Shown piece by piece: positions 1 to 5,992 of a stretch of 27,274 bases of DNA. The stretch is from an uncultured Clostridia bacterium (GTDB taxonomy: Bacteria > Bacillota > Clostridia > Lachnospirales > CAG-274), in the NCBI GenBank assembly GCA_910579745.1, contig CAJTVH010000044.1, forward strand, positions 1 through 27,274. The letters run 5' to 3'. A program made the translations under genes and the position numbers. Each line of letters opens with the position of its first letter. Within the stretch, counting starts at the first letter, position 1. The notes below the pieces were generated by a model that was given only the letters and a program-made list of their open reading frames with translations, searched no databases and was not told the origin of the DNA.

Positions 1-459
1 CATTTTTCCCTCCTTATCGCTATAAATTCTTGTGTAAATCTCTAAAACAACCGACTTATCAGGCTGAACATCTATATCCCTCCCCGATTTTAAAGATATT
101 CCGGTAATCTCCTCAGAGCCCCCGATATAAAATAACCCCTCATACCGCGTCTCAGCCAATTCGTCAAGTGAGTCAAACCCTCTGTATTTCGTAAACTCCG
201 AGGCGTGATACCCGTCCACCGTATCGGCGTTTCCTCCGTTAGCCGGAAAACTCATTCCCTTATGCGCTGAGGCGCTTTTATTATGCGCCTCTACTAACTC
301 CCGCTCACTTAGCCTTACAGCCTCAACATTATTAATTATCCGCTCAAAAAGCGGGTTAAACACCGTTCTGGCGTTAGCGGGGTCACTGTTTTTAAGTTTT
401 CTTATCTCAGAATTATATATTGGATTATCTGATATGGTATAAAAATTACTTTCCTCCAT
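1..459 (-). CDS. Tail-fibre-like structural protein, N-terminal part (runs off the window)
   Basis: The frame is open from an ATG at 459 to the window edge, giving 153 residues with no stop, so the gene is truncated by the window and not by mutation. A strong ribosome site (AAGGAGGG) lies 6 bases before the ATG, and the start is 11 bases after the stop of the collar-like gene. The visible part is polar, with the segment GGNADTVDGYHASEF near residues 70-85; that 'GGNADT.DG.HAS.F' pattern is common in receptor-facing fibre and appendage proteins of Firmicute phages. It probably forms the start of the distal fibre or receptor-binding protein. The specific fold and receptor cannot be read from this fragment. 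Confidence 0.7.
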   Translation of the reverse strand, partial: MEESNFYTISDNPIYNSEIRKLKNSDPANARTVFNPLFERIINNVEAVRLSERELVEAHNKSASAHKGMSFPANGGNADTVDGYHASEFTKYRGFDSLDELAETRYEGLFYIGGSEEITGISLKSGRDIDVQPDKSVVLEIYTRIYSDKEGKM

Positions 460-470
460 AGTTTCCCTCC

Positions 471-857
471 TTAAAATTGGTCTTCTATTTCCCACGTCAT
501 AGCTAAATCCTCATCTTTTTGTTTCGTGTATGTATTTTGAACAGCGCAAAGACAACCGTCCTCATCCACCAGCGCGAACTCATTAAACTTTTCCCCCGTA
601 TACTGTCCCCTTGGCAATACAGCCGTGTACATCACCACGGTCGCTATGGGAAACTCCACATTGTTAATCGGTACCCTGCATATCTCGTCATTAAGTTCCG
701 TTTGTTCCTCCGAGGGCGTAAGCGGTTCGCCGTTTTCATCAGTTCCCCCTCTCCCAAACGCCATATAAGCTATTTTAGGAATTTTTTCTATTTCCCCCGA
801 CGTTACCTGTGCTAATTTAATTCTTCTATATAACGTTATCACACTTTTTTTTGACAT
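471..857 (-). CDS. Tail-collar / fibre-attachment-like protein (128 aa)
   Basis: A 128-residue protein placed after the XkdU-like gene and before the fibre gene, where short-tail-fibre or collar proteins normally sit. The N-terminal pattern 'ITLYRRIKLAQVTSGEIEKI' followed by 'IAYMAFGRGGTDENGEP' resembles the N-terminal region of phage tail-collar fibre proteins, which usually read 'T.aG...ia.a..g....t.mavGdG'. A later 'NEFALVDEDGCLCAV' segment also fits that family. The likely role is to connect the fibre to the baseplate wedge. The upstream gap is 108 bp, longer than for its neighbours, and the ribosome site (AAAGG) is weak. Family assignment is by pattern only. Confidence 0.65.
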   Translation of the reverse strand: MSKKSVITLYRRIKLAQVTSGEIEKIPKIAYMAFGRGGTDENGEPLTPSEEQTELNDEICRVPINNVEFPIATVVMYTAVLPRGQYTGEKFNEFALVDEDGCLCAVQNTYTKQKDEDLAMTWEIEDQF

Positions 858-965
858 TAAATCTCAGCCTTTCTTTAAATTTATTAACAAACACTTATTA
901 GATTTCTTTCAAAACTTTTATTGGATTGATTTAATTTTATAGTTTCTAAAGAGGTCTATTATTAA

Positions 966-1760
966 TCAATCTGTCATTACCTCTCTTATTATTTCCCCGT
1001 TTAATTTACGTTCCTCGTCAAGGCTGTACTCACCGTCCAAACACCACATTGTATCCAGAATAACACTTGTTTTTAACTCCTCTTTTTCCTCAAAACCTAA
1101 TTCCATCTTTAACTGACAAAGACTTATAATTTTGGGTTTTACAATTAAAACAAAAGAGCCGTCCCCGCTATCCTCAAAAAAATAACTCTCAAAATTTCTA
1201 AAAAAAGCGGATAATACCAATCTTCTCAAAAAAATATCATATTTATTGAAAAAATTAAAACTCATATAAGAATTGAACCAATAAATCAAATGAGCGGGTT
1301 TATATTTATCAATAATACCTTTCATTTTCTTTATACTGTAACTATCAAGATACTCCTTACTTTCCGCCAAAAAAGCGTTCTTTCCCGTATTTTCTTTTAT
1401 TCCTACATCTGCGTTTACGGACATAGAAAGAATATCTGACAATTTAGCCGGATTCATAGGCGCTCTCGCCATTATCGCCAAAAAAACAGCTTTTCGTCTT
1501 TCCTCTATAGGCAACATATTATTTACGGGTATTCCGTATTCTTCCTCAAAATATGACAAAGCCCACGTAGCAGTTTGCGGTAAAATCTGATTTTTATATT
1601 CCTCAATCCATTTTATAATTAAATCCGTTTGTATACCTATCGCCTGCGTAAGCCATAAAGCCACATAAGCCTTTCCGTATATTGGCGTAATATAGTCAAG
1701 ACCTCGTTTAGCGGAAGGACTTGTAATAATTTTCTCTATCAAGTCACTTGTATATTTCAT
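966..1760 (-). CDS. xkdU: Baseplate wedge protein, YmfQ/XkdU-like (DUF2313)
   Basis: A 264-residue protein directly after the gp47-like gene, with a 4-base overlap (ATGA). Its position and the early part, with 'ALSYFEEEYGIPVNN' and 'IEERRKAVFLAIMAR' around residues 68-98, match the YmfQ/XkdU group (equivalent to Mu gp48). These proteins sit on the inner edge of the baseplate and link the wedge to the fibres. The N-terminal half is typical. The C-terminal part (from about residue 150) is rich in aromatic and basic residues and is longer than in compact members of the family, so it may be an extra fibre-attachment segment. Translation is probably coupled to the upstream gene. Confidence 0.8.
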   Translation of the reverse strand: MKYTSDLIEKIITSPSAKRGLDYITPIYGKAYVALWLTQAIGIQTDLIIKWIEEYKNQILPQTATWALSYFEEEYGIPVNNMLPIEERRKAVFLAIMARAPMNPAKLSDILSMSVNADVGIKENTGKNAFLAESKEYLDSYSIKKMKGIIDKYKPAHLIYWFNSYMSFNFFNKYDIFLRRLVLSAFFRNFESYFFEDSGDGSFVLIVKPKIISLCQLKMELGFEEKEELKTSVILDTMWCLDGEYSLDEERKLNGEIIREVMTD

Positions 1761-2881
1761 ATAAACGTCACCCTATCCTCCGAAACAACAGGCACATATT
1801 CCGTTCCAACCGGAATATTCAGCACTCCGCCGTTTACCAGTAAATTTTTATAATCAGATACCCCCTCCGTGTTAATCAGTACAGAGCCTATCTCAGCATA
1901 TTTTACCTCTGTAATCTCCGAATCCCCCGCGAAAAAATCTTTTAAATTTTCCGTGAAAACAGATTTTACCATATCAAGAGTATATCCGTCTTCCAAAATA
2001 ACTTCCGCGTTTACCTCAATATACAAAGCTAACGCTGATACAACATTAAGAACAGCGTTAATAGGCGCGAGCCTTTCATAAGGTGAATCAGGTCTCATTA
2101 TATGCTCATTTACTTCTTCGCGCAAAGCGTCCGAAACAGGCTGTCCAAAACTATCGGTCAAGATGATAGTAACTGTTCCCGTATCGTCTTCGGCACTTAA
2201 TACTTTCGCTCCTCCAACGCCCTCAACCTCTAAAGCCCAGCGTCTATAATCAGCAGACGAACCAATAAAAGACGCTCCCTGCGTTAAATCATATTCAATG
2301 ATTCTTTCCCTTAGACTCTCTTCACTTTCCTCATCAAAGCCATCATACGCCGGTTTCTCGTTTACAACCGATTTTATTCCCTCTAAGGGTTTAAGCATAA
2401 GTATAATTGTTTCAGCGGCGACATTTCCTATAGTTCCGCTTGTTAAACAGGTTGTGTTTATCTCAATTTCTCCCTCTTCAGGAATAACATATTCATCGTC
2501 GGAGGCGAAAGTTATACCCGCCTTGTCCGACGAGGAAACCGTGGAAAAAGCAAACCCCCTCGCTATAACAGTACCCTTCACACCTGTGATTTTTAAAACG
2601 GCTTTAGCGTATGAAGCCGCTCTTCTTTTAATTTTTCTTGTCTCGGCGTGCTCTAAAAGCATACTCCCGTAAGAATATTTGGGAACTATATTTTTTATCG
2701 CCTCAATAAGCACAAACTCTACCGCCCTTGAGTGCTCTATGGCGACGGGCAAAAACAAATCGCTTACCCAGCCGTTTTCCTCTTTGCTTATTGTGTCGGG
2801 AAGAACAGTGAGCATTCTCGCCATTATCTCGTCAACACTCTCATTTCTCATAAACTCCGGTACTTTAAACTCATTATCCAT
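1757..2881 (-). CDS. xkdT: Baseplate J / Mu gp47-like wedge protein, XkdT homologue
   Basis: Baseplate wedge component of the gpJ/gp47/XkdT family, about 374 residues, which is normal for the family. Typical features are an N-terminal helical part reading 'FMRNESVDEIMARMLTVLP', a 'G...L..HA..R.IKRRAASYA' region, a Gly/Val-rich beta region ('ITGVKGTVIARGFAFST'), and the 'ESEESLRERIIEY' and 'SADYRRWALEVEGVGGAKVL' segments. The frame stays open to 2980, but the ATG at 2881 is preferred: it begins the family-like sequence MDNEFKVPEF, lies 5 bases after the stop of the DUF2634 gene, and has an AAAGGCGGGTGA ribosome site. An upstream start would overlap that gene by about 90 bases. Confidence 0.9.
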   Translation of the reverse strand: MDNEFKVPEFMRNESVDEIMARMLTVLPDTISKEENGWVSDLFLPVAIEHSRAVEFVLIEAIKNIVPKYSYGSMLLEHAETRKIKRRAASYAKAVLKITGVKGTVIARGFAFSTVSSSDKAGITFASDDEYVIPEEGEIEINTTCLTSGTIGNVAAETIILMLKPLEGIKSVVNEKPAYDGFDEESEESLRERIIEYDLTQGASFIGSSADYRRWALEVEGVGGAKVLSAEDDTGTVTIILTDSFGQPVSDALREEVNEHIMRPDSPYERLAPINAVLNVVSALALYIEVNAEVILEDGYTLDMVKSVFTENLKDFFAGDSEITEVKYAEIGSVLINTEGVSDYKNLLVNGGVLNIPVGTEYVPVVSEDRVTFI

Positions 2882-2886
2882 AAAAA

Positions 2887-3339
2887 TCACCCGCCTTTTC
2901 GCAAATTCACGGTTATTGTGTAATCGCTGTCCCATATTCCGCTTACTATAAATGTCACTTTTACGCTGTCCGTCTCCCACTTAAAATTAAAGTCATACAC
3001 CCTTTTTGTTCTGCTATAAGGGTCGGCCAGCAAAGCCTCTGAAATTGTATACTCAATATAGCTTTCTTTCGCCGCGTTGTCTTCCTGATTAAAAGCCTCC
3101 TCCATTTCCACGCCTATTTGGCCGCTGTATCCCAAATAAGCCCACCTTTGGGTATATACCGTTTTTAAACACCACTGTACCCACACATCGTACGGCGAGG
3201 CGGTCTCAATACGTCCCCCGTTGTCAAGCTTAAAATCACCCGTCTCAAAATCAAAACTCATTCCCACCCGCTGTTTAACTAAATCATCTTCCGACATTAT
3301 AATTTTCGGCACATCAAAAACCGGAAACAAATCAGACAT
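2887..3339 (-). CDS. xkdS: DUF2634 baseplate protein, XkdS homologue (gp25-like)
   Basis: A 150-residue protein with the DUF2634/XkdS layout: 'FDFETGDFKLDNGGRIETAS' near residues 30-48, then 'WVQWCLKTVYTQRWAYLGYSGQIGVEM' and a C-terminal beta-rich part. This family is functionally related to the T4 gp25 lysozyme-like wedge protein that starts sheath polymerisation at the baseplate. The gene overlaps the upstream DUF2577 gene by 8 bases and is followed by the gp47-like gene, the conserved PBSX order R-S-T. The start ATG at 3339 lies inside the end of the preceding gene, which implies coupled translation. Confidence 0.88.
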   Translation of the reverse strand: MSDLFPVFDVPKIIMSEDDLVKQRVGMSFDFETGDFKLDNGGRIETASPYDVWVQWCLKTVYTQRWAYLGYSGQIGVEMEEAFNQEDNAAKESYIEYTISEALLADPYSRTKRVYDFNFKWETDSVKVTFIVSGIWDSDYTITVNLRKGG

Positions 3340-3841
3340 CAGAAAACACCCCGCCCGCGTTCATAATAATATCGATAACAACAGCGTCAACACCTACCCA
3401 AGCTACTAATACCCTGTCATTAGGCTTTAACCGTCTCATTTTATCAGGCAGATACACATCGTGATAATGCTTTCCGCAGTCAACATCGCTCTCACCTTTC
3501 GGCCCATGTCCGTGAGGAACTTTCTCTTTCGGGGGATTATGCAAATCGTCTTTCTTTCTTCCCCGCCAGCCTTTATCGCTCCAATCCTCATTTTCCCACC
3601 CCGCGACATAAGGAGCCTCATCAGCCCACCACGTCATAGTCATTGGCTTAGCGGGGTTCCAGCTTACGCTTCTGCACACAACATAATCAGTAACAGGTAT
3701 AGACACGGGAAATGTATTTGTTTTTAAACTGTAGTCTTCCTGTATTACCCCAAAATCTAAAACAAGGGGCTTATCACATATTTTACTCATTTCGTTTCTC
3801 AGCACAATCCCTAAATTATTAATACCATTTTGATTACTCAT
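3332..3841 (-). CDS. xkdR: DUF2577 baseplate protein, XkdR homologue
   Basis: A 169-residue protein matching DUF2577 (PBSX XkdR) in position and pattern. The N-terminus has 'LVLDFGVIQEDYSLKTNTFP', the ending has 'LKPNDRVLVAWVGVDAVVIDIIMNA', and a His-rich central insertion contains 'KVPHGHGPKGESDVDCGKHYHD' spread over residues 106-128. The C-terminal 'GDRVLV.......VVID' element is the family hallmark and resembles an OB-like fold of baseplate hub proteins. The His/Cys cluster could bind a metal, as in spike-associated proteins, but this is inference. The gene overlaps both neighbours (8 bases with XkdQ-like, 8 with XkdS-like). Confidence 0.82.
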   Translation of the reverse strand: MSNQNGINNLGIVLRNEMSKICDKPLVLDFGVIQEDYSLKTNTFPVSIPVTDYVVCRSVSWNPAKPMTMTWWADEAPYVAGWENEDWSDKGWRGRKKDDLHNPPKEKVPHGHGPKGESDVDCGKHYHDVYLPDKMRRLKPNDRVLVAWVGVDAVVIDIIMNAGGVFSDV

Positions 3842-4817
3842 ATCTCGTCAGCTCCATATTCATAGTTTTTTTAAAAGCGTTATGTGTAACTCCCTCAACA
3901 ATAAAATATCCCTTTAAGTTTCCGGCGTTTAACCTCACTTTGTCGCCTTTTCTTATTATCGGAACATCAACGGTTAAAACGTCAATAGTTTCTTCCGGCT
4001 TTCCCTTTTCCCTTAATATGTTTTCCGCCTCTTTTTTAGTGTCGCTCAAAGATTTATTTGTGTCTTTAGTAATTATTTCCTGTAATATTCCATATTCTGT
4101 TTTCCCATTTACGGTACTTAATAAAGGCGGTCTTTTATTCTCCTCGGATTTGCCCACTATTATAACTTTTGTGACAAGATTACGCATACTTAAACTATCC
4201 TTTGTACTCTCGACATTACTCGTGTTAAACACAAACACATCCTCATTCCGCCCTTTCGCCTTTACCGTGAGTATATCTTTTCCCATTGAGGCCACATATT
4301 TACTTTTAAGCTTTGTCTCCGCCTCGTCAAGCACGCTTGTTATATGCTCGCTTACAGTTTTGTTGTTAATAGGCAGTTTCCCGTGGGTCCAGCTTTCCCA
4401 TTTATAATTTAAAGCAATCGACCATTCCTTACAGATAGCCTCTACTATCGCCTTAGTGCTTTTACCGCTGGAGAAATAGCTGTTAGCCTTGCTTTGGGCG
4501 GCGTAAATCATTTTATCATAAGCCGTTATGTCAAGCTCTTTTTTAAGAGCGCTTGTATATTCCCATTCCCATATAACACCTCTGAATACCTCAGTGTTGT
4601 CGGCGTAAATAAAAATAAGGCCGCAAAGCTTAATTATATCGCTTATGTAGCCTTCCCTTATTTTTGTGTTAGCGAGAGTAATATCAGCCCTTCCGGCTAT
4701 AGAGCCTTTTTGTTCCTCCCAGCTTAGCGCCGAGCATAAATCAATCAGCTCCAATACCTCACCTGACGGCAATACCGCTTTAACGTTATATTTTGTTTTA
4801 GATATATCAACCTCCAT
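3834..4817 (-). CDS. xkdQ: Baseplate hub protein, XkdQ/YqbQ family (gpD/gp27-like)
   Basis: A 327-residue hub protein of the XkdQ/YqbQ family, structurally related to the late-control gpD and T4 gp27 hub proteins that form the ring above the cell-puncturing tip. Family segments are 'LCSALSWEEQKGSIAGRADITL' around residues 27-48, 'KELDITAYDKMIYAAQSKANSYFSSGKST' near 91-119, and a C-terminal 'IIRKGDKVRLNAGNLKGYFIVEGVTH' typical of hub beta-barrels. The start ATG at 4817 is followed by MEVDISKTKYNV. The gene is 19 bases downstream of the LysM protein and overlaps the DUF2577 gene. Confidence 0.88.
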   Translation of the reverse strand: MEVDISKTKYNVKAVLPSGEVLELIDLCSALSWEEQKGSIAGRADITLANTKIREGYISDIIKLCGLIFIYADNTEVFRGVIWEWEYTSALKKELDITAYDKMIYAAQSKANSYFSSGKSTKAIVEAICKEWSIALNYKWESWTHGKLPINNKTVSEHITSVLDEAETKLKSKYVASMGKDILTVKAKGRNEDVFVFNTSNVESTKDSLSMRNLVTKVIIVGKSEENKRPPLLSTVNGKTEYGILQEIITKDTNKSLSDTKKEAENILREKGKPEETIDVLTVDVPIIRKGDKVRLNAGNLKGYFIVEGVTHNAFKKTMNMELTRYE

Positions 4818-4836
4818 TAAACAATACCCGCCTTTT

Positions 4837-5496
4837 TTATTTTTTCGGCAATATCAAAGTTTGTCCCACACTTATTTTATTTGGATTTGAGATTTTGTTT
4901 AAAGAGGCTATCTCACCGTACCGGCTTCCCTTTCCAAGCGATTTTCTCGCTATATCCCACAGCGTGTCGCCCTTTTTTACCGTATACGTACATCCGCTTC
5001 CCTTTGACGGTCTTGTTTTCTCTCCCAAACCCTTTTTTCCCTCTGTATAAACTTTCAATTCTTTAGCGTGGATAAAGGAAATATCACACTCATAATCCCC
5101 ATATCCGCCCGCGTATGTCATTTTATAGCTTTCAAGATAAACGTCGTGATTAACAGGAGTCTCAGTAATAAGAAGCTTACATTTAATATTGCTGTTTCTT
5201 AAATATGAAAACCAAACCTCCATAGCGTGAGGGTCTTTCTCAACTATAATAAACGGGTTTAAAAACGCTCCCGCCCCGCTTTTTATCTGTCTCTTTTCCC
5301 CTGGTATTTTACACTTCCACGAAAAACGGGTCAATTCCTCACCCAAAGGAATTTTTATCTCCCCGACACTCATAATATCGTAGCTTTGAAAACGTGTTCC
5401 GCACTCAACCGTTATAGCCTCCGGCAGCATAGGAAACGTCATATAATCACCCGTGTCAAATTCTGACAAAATAATTTTTATTTTTATCACTTCCAT
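4837..5496 (-). CDS. xkdP: LysM-domain baseplate/hub protein, XkdP homologue
   Basis: A 219-residue protein with a C-terminal LysM domain at about residues 171-217, beginning 'YTVKKGDTLWDIARKSLG' and ending in the usual 'V.QTLILPKK'. LysM binds peptidoglycan. In PBSX-type tails this protein sits at the hub near the tape measure and is thought to help anchor or pass the tail tip through the cell wall. Residues 1-150 are a beta-rich domain shared with XkdP homologues. No lytic motif is visible. The ribosome site is weak (GAGG about 15 bases before the ATG), so expression may depend on upstream translation or be modest. A toxin-antitoxin cassette separates it from the tape-measure gene. Confidence 0.9.
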   Translation of the reverse strand: MEVIKIKIILSEFDTGDYMTFPMLPEAITVECGTRFQSYDIMSVGEIKIPLGEELTRFSWKCKIPGEKRQIKSGAGAFLNPFIIVEKDPHAMEVWFSYLRNSNIKCKLLITETPVNHDVYLESYKMTYAGGYGDYECDISFIHAKELKVYTEGKKGLGEKTRPSKGSGCTYTVKKGDTLWDIARKSLGKGSRYGEIASLNKISNPNKISVGQTLILPKK

Positions 5497-5547
5497 TTCA
5501 CAATATTCAGCCTCAAAAGCAAAAAAATAAAAGCCTCTTAAAAAAGC

Positions 5548-5575
5548 TTTACAAATACAAAATTTATGTTATAAT
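5548..5575 (+). promoter_or_regulatory. Promoter for the antisense RNA, copy 1
   Basis: TTTACA at 5548-5553 and a perfect TATAAT at 5570-5575 with a 16-base spacer, identical in boxes and spacing in copy 2. Transcription would start near 5582 and run toward the toxin gene. Confidence 0.75.
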
Positions 5576-5581
5576 AAGATT

Positions 5582-5672
5582 AAGGAAAGGCAATCAAAAT
5601 GATTGCCGACTAATAGATACTATAAAAAAATAGTAGCTACCACTTGGCATGAGGGGCTACTATTTTTTTGTA
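5582..5672 (+). ncRNA. Antisense RNA antitoxin (RatA/SR4-type), copy 1
   Basis: A short RNA of about 90 nt is predicted from the plus-strand promoter to the U-run of the hairpin at 5624-5669. It contains a first stem-loop (GGCAATC, loop AAAAT, GATTGCC at 5590-5608) and ends in the terminator. Its 3' half is complementary to the 3' end of the toxin mRNA, including the last toxin codons. This tail-to-tail overlap is how RatA and SR4 pair with txpA and bsrG mRNA. There is no convincing protein: an ATG after GGAAAGG opens only four codons. The RNA ends are inferred from promoter and hairpin positions. Confidence 0.72.
5624..5669. terminator. Bidirectional intrinsic terminator shared by toxin mRNA and antisense RNA, copy 1
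   Basis: Perfect 14-bp inverted repeat AAAAAAATAGTAGC / GCTACTATTTTTTT, extended by CC/GG with a TA bulge, and U-runs in both directions. The toxin stop codon (TAG) lies inside the stem, so both transcripts overlap through this hairpin. Confidence 0.9.
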
Positions 5673-5755
5673 CCTATGTATGTCAAAAGCGCGAGAATTA
5701 ACATTGCGCCGTCGAAAAAGAGTCTTAATAACTCTACAATTTCGTCAAATGACAT
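5660..5755 (-). CDS. Type I toxin, BsrE/TxpA-like small membrane peptide (31 aa), copy 1
   Basis: A 31-codon gene, ATG at 5755 and TAG at 5660. The peptide starts MSFDEIVELLRLFF and ends GAMLILALLTYIGTKK: an acidic amphipathic start, one hydrophobic segment (about residues 16-28) and a basic tail. The 'LALLTYI' end matches the 'ALLTYI' of Bacillus BsrE, a member of the 'putative holin-like toxin' group that inserts in the host membrane. A GGGGGTGG ribosome site lies just before the ATG but within the 3' arm of a possible hairpin (GACACC with GGTGGTC). An antisense RNA converges from the other side. Copy 2 encodes a peptide with four conservative changes, which shows selection on the protein. 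Confidence 0.82.
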   Translation of the reverse strand: MSFDEIVELLRLFFDGAMLILALLTYIGTKK

Positions 5756-5760
5756 AAGAC

Positions 5761-5830
5761 CACCCCCAATCTTAAAGATTTTCGGTGTCACCTCCCATCT
5801 ATATAAATTAATCGGTGATTTTTTATATAG
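5761..5830 (-). promoter_or_regulatory. Structured 5' leader of toxin mRNA, copy 1
   Basis: On the minus strand an 8-9 bp hairpin (CTATATAAA with TTTATATAG, 5799-5830) contains an inner stem AATC/GATT. It is followed by an exposed strong Shine-Dalgarno-like GGGAGGTGA with no start codon at normal distance, then a second hairpin in which GACACC can pair with GGTGGTC next to the toxin ATG. Copy 2 keeps both helices with compensatory changes (one A-U pair becomes G-C, one U-A becomes U-G). The likely purpose is to hide the toxin ribosome site; the extra Shine-Dalgarno may be a standby site. Function is inferred. Confidence 0.6.
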
Positions 5831-5861
5831 TTAGTCGGCATAGGCATAGCAGCCGTATCAT
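5823..5861 (-). CDS. Leader peptide MIRLLCLCRLTI in the toxin mRNA, copy 1
   Basis: A 12-codon frame with a GGAAAGG ribosome site 8-9 bases before its ATG. The stop TAA falls in the 5' arm of the leader hairpin. Copy 2 encodes MIRLLFLCRLIV at the same place, same length, with one synonymous and four conservative codon differences, so the frame itself seems conserved. It lies about 70 bases upstream of the toxin ATG and may couple leader translation to hairpin folding. It is also conceivable that this hydrophobic peptide has activity of its own. Confidence 0.5.
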   Translation of the reverse strand: MIRLLCLCRLTI

Positions 5862-5930
5862 TTCAATTACCTTTCCATATTTCAGAAACAAGCAGTAAAA
5901 ACAAGGTTTTCACAACTGGTTCCTTTTGAC

Positions 5931-5958
5931 ATTATATCACAAAAAACTCATTATGAAA
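5931..5958 (-). promoter_or_regulatory. Promoter for toxin mRNA, copy 1
   Basis: Minus-strand TATAAT (5931-5936) with a TTTCAT -35-like box (5953-5958) at a 16-base spacer. The same boxes and spacing, and the GTGA before the -10, are found in copy 2. It lies just after the tape-measure stop codon, so the toxin can be expressed without the late operon. Confidence 0.65.
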
Positions 5959-5992
5959 ACTATAAAATCTAAAATAATACATTTACAATCGG

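Larger units (their letters stand above)
5544..5960. repeat. Direct repeat copy 1: type I toxin-antitoxin cassette
   Basis: This roughly 0.42 kb segment is repeated in the same orientation at about 14664-15035. Conserved blocks are the plus-strand promoter, the shared terminator hairpin, the 31-codon toxin gene, the leader hairpins, the 12-codon leader peptide and the minus-strand promoter. The main length difference is about 45 extra bases in this copy (5880-5930) between the minus-strand -10 box and the leader-peptide ribosome site. It fills the gap between the tape-measure and LysM genes. Confidence 0.88.

Noticed and set aside
858..965. Promoter between the XkdU-like and collar-like genes
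   Set aside because: The 108-base gap is AT-rich, but no pair of boxes with acceptable spacing stands out from the background.
2882..2980. Upstream extension of the gp47-like gene
   Set aside because: It would overlap the DUF2634 gene by about 90 bases and the residues look like a shifted reading of that gene; the ATG at 2881 has a ribosome site and a family-like N-terminus.
5649..5834. Plus-strand 61-codon open frame across the toxin gene
   Set aside because: It is the mirror of the toxin gene and its leader, has no ribosome site, and begins inside the terminator stem; the minus-strand gene is supported by two conserved copies.
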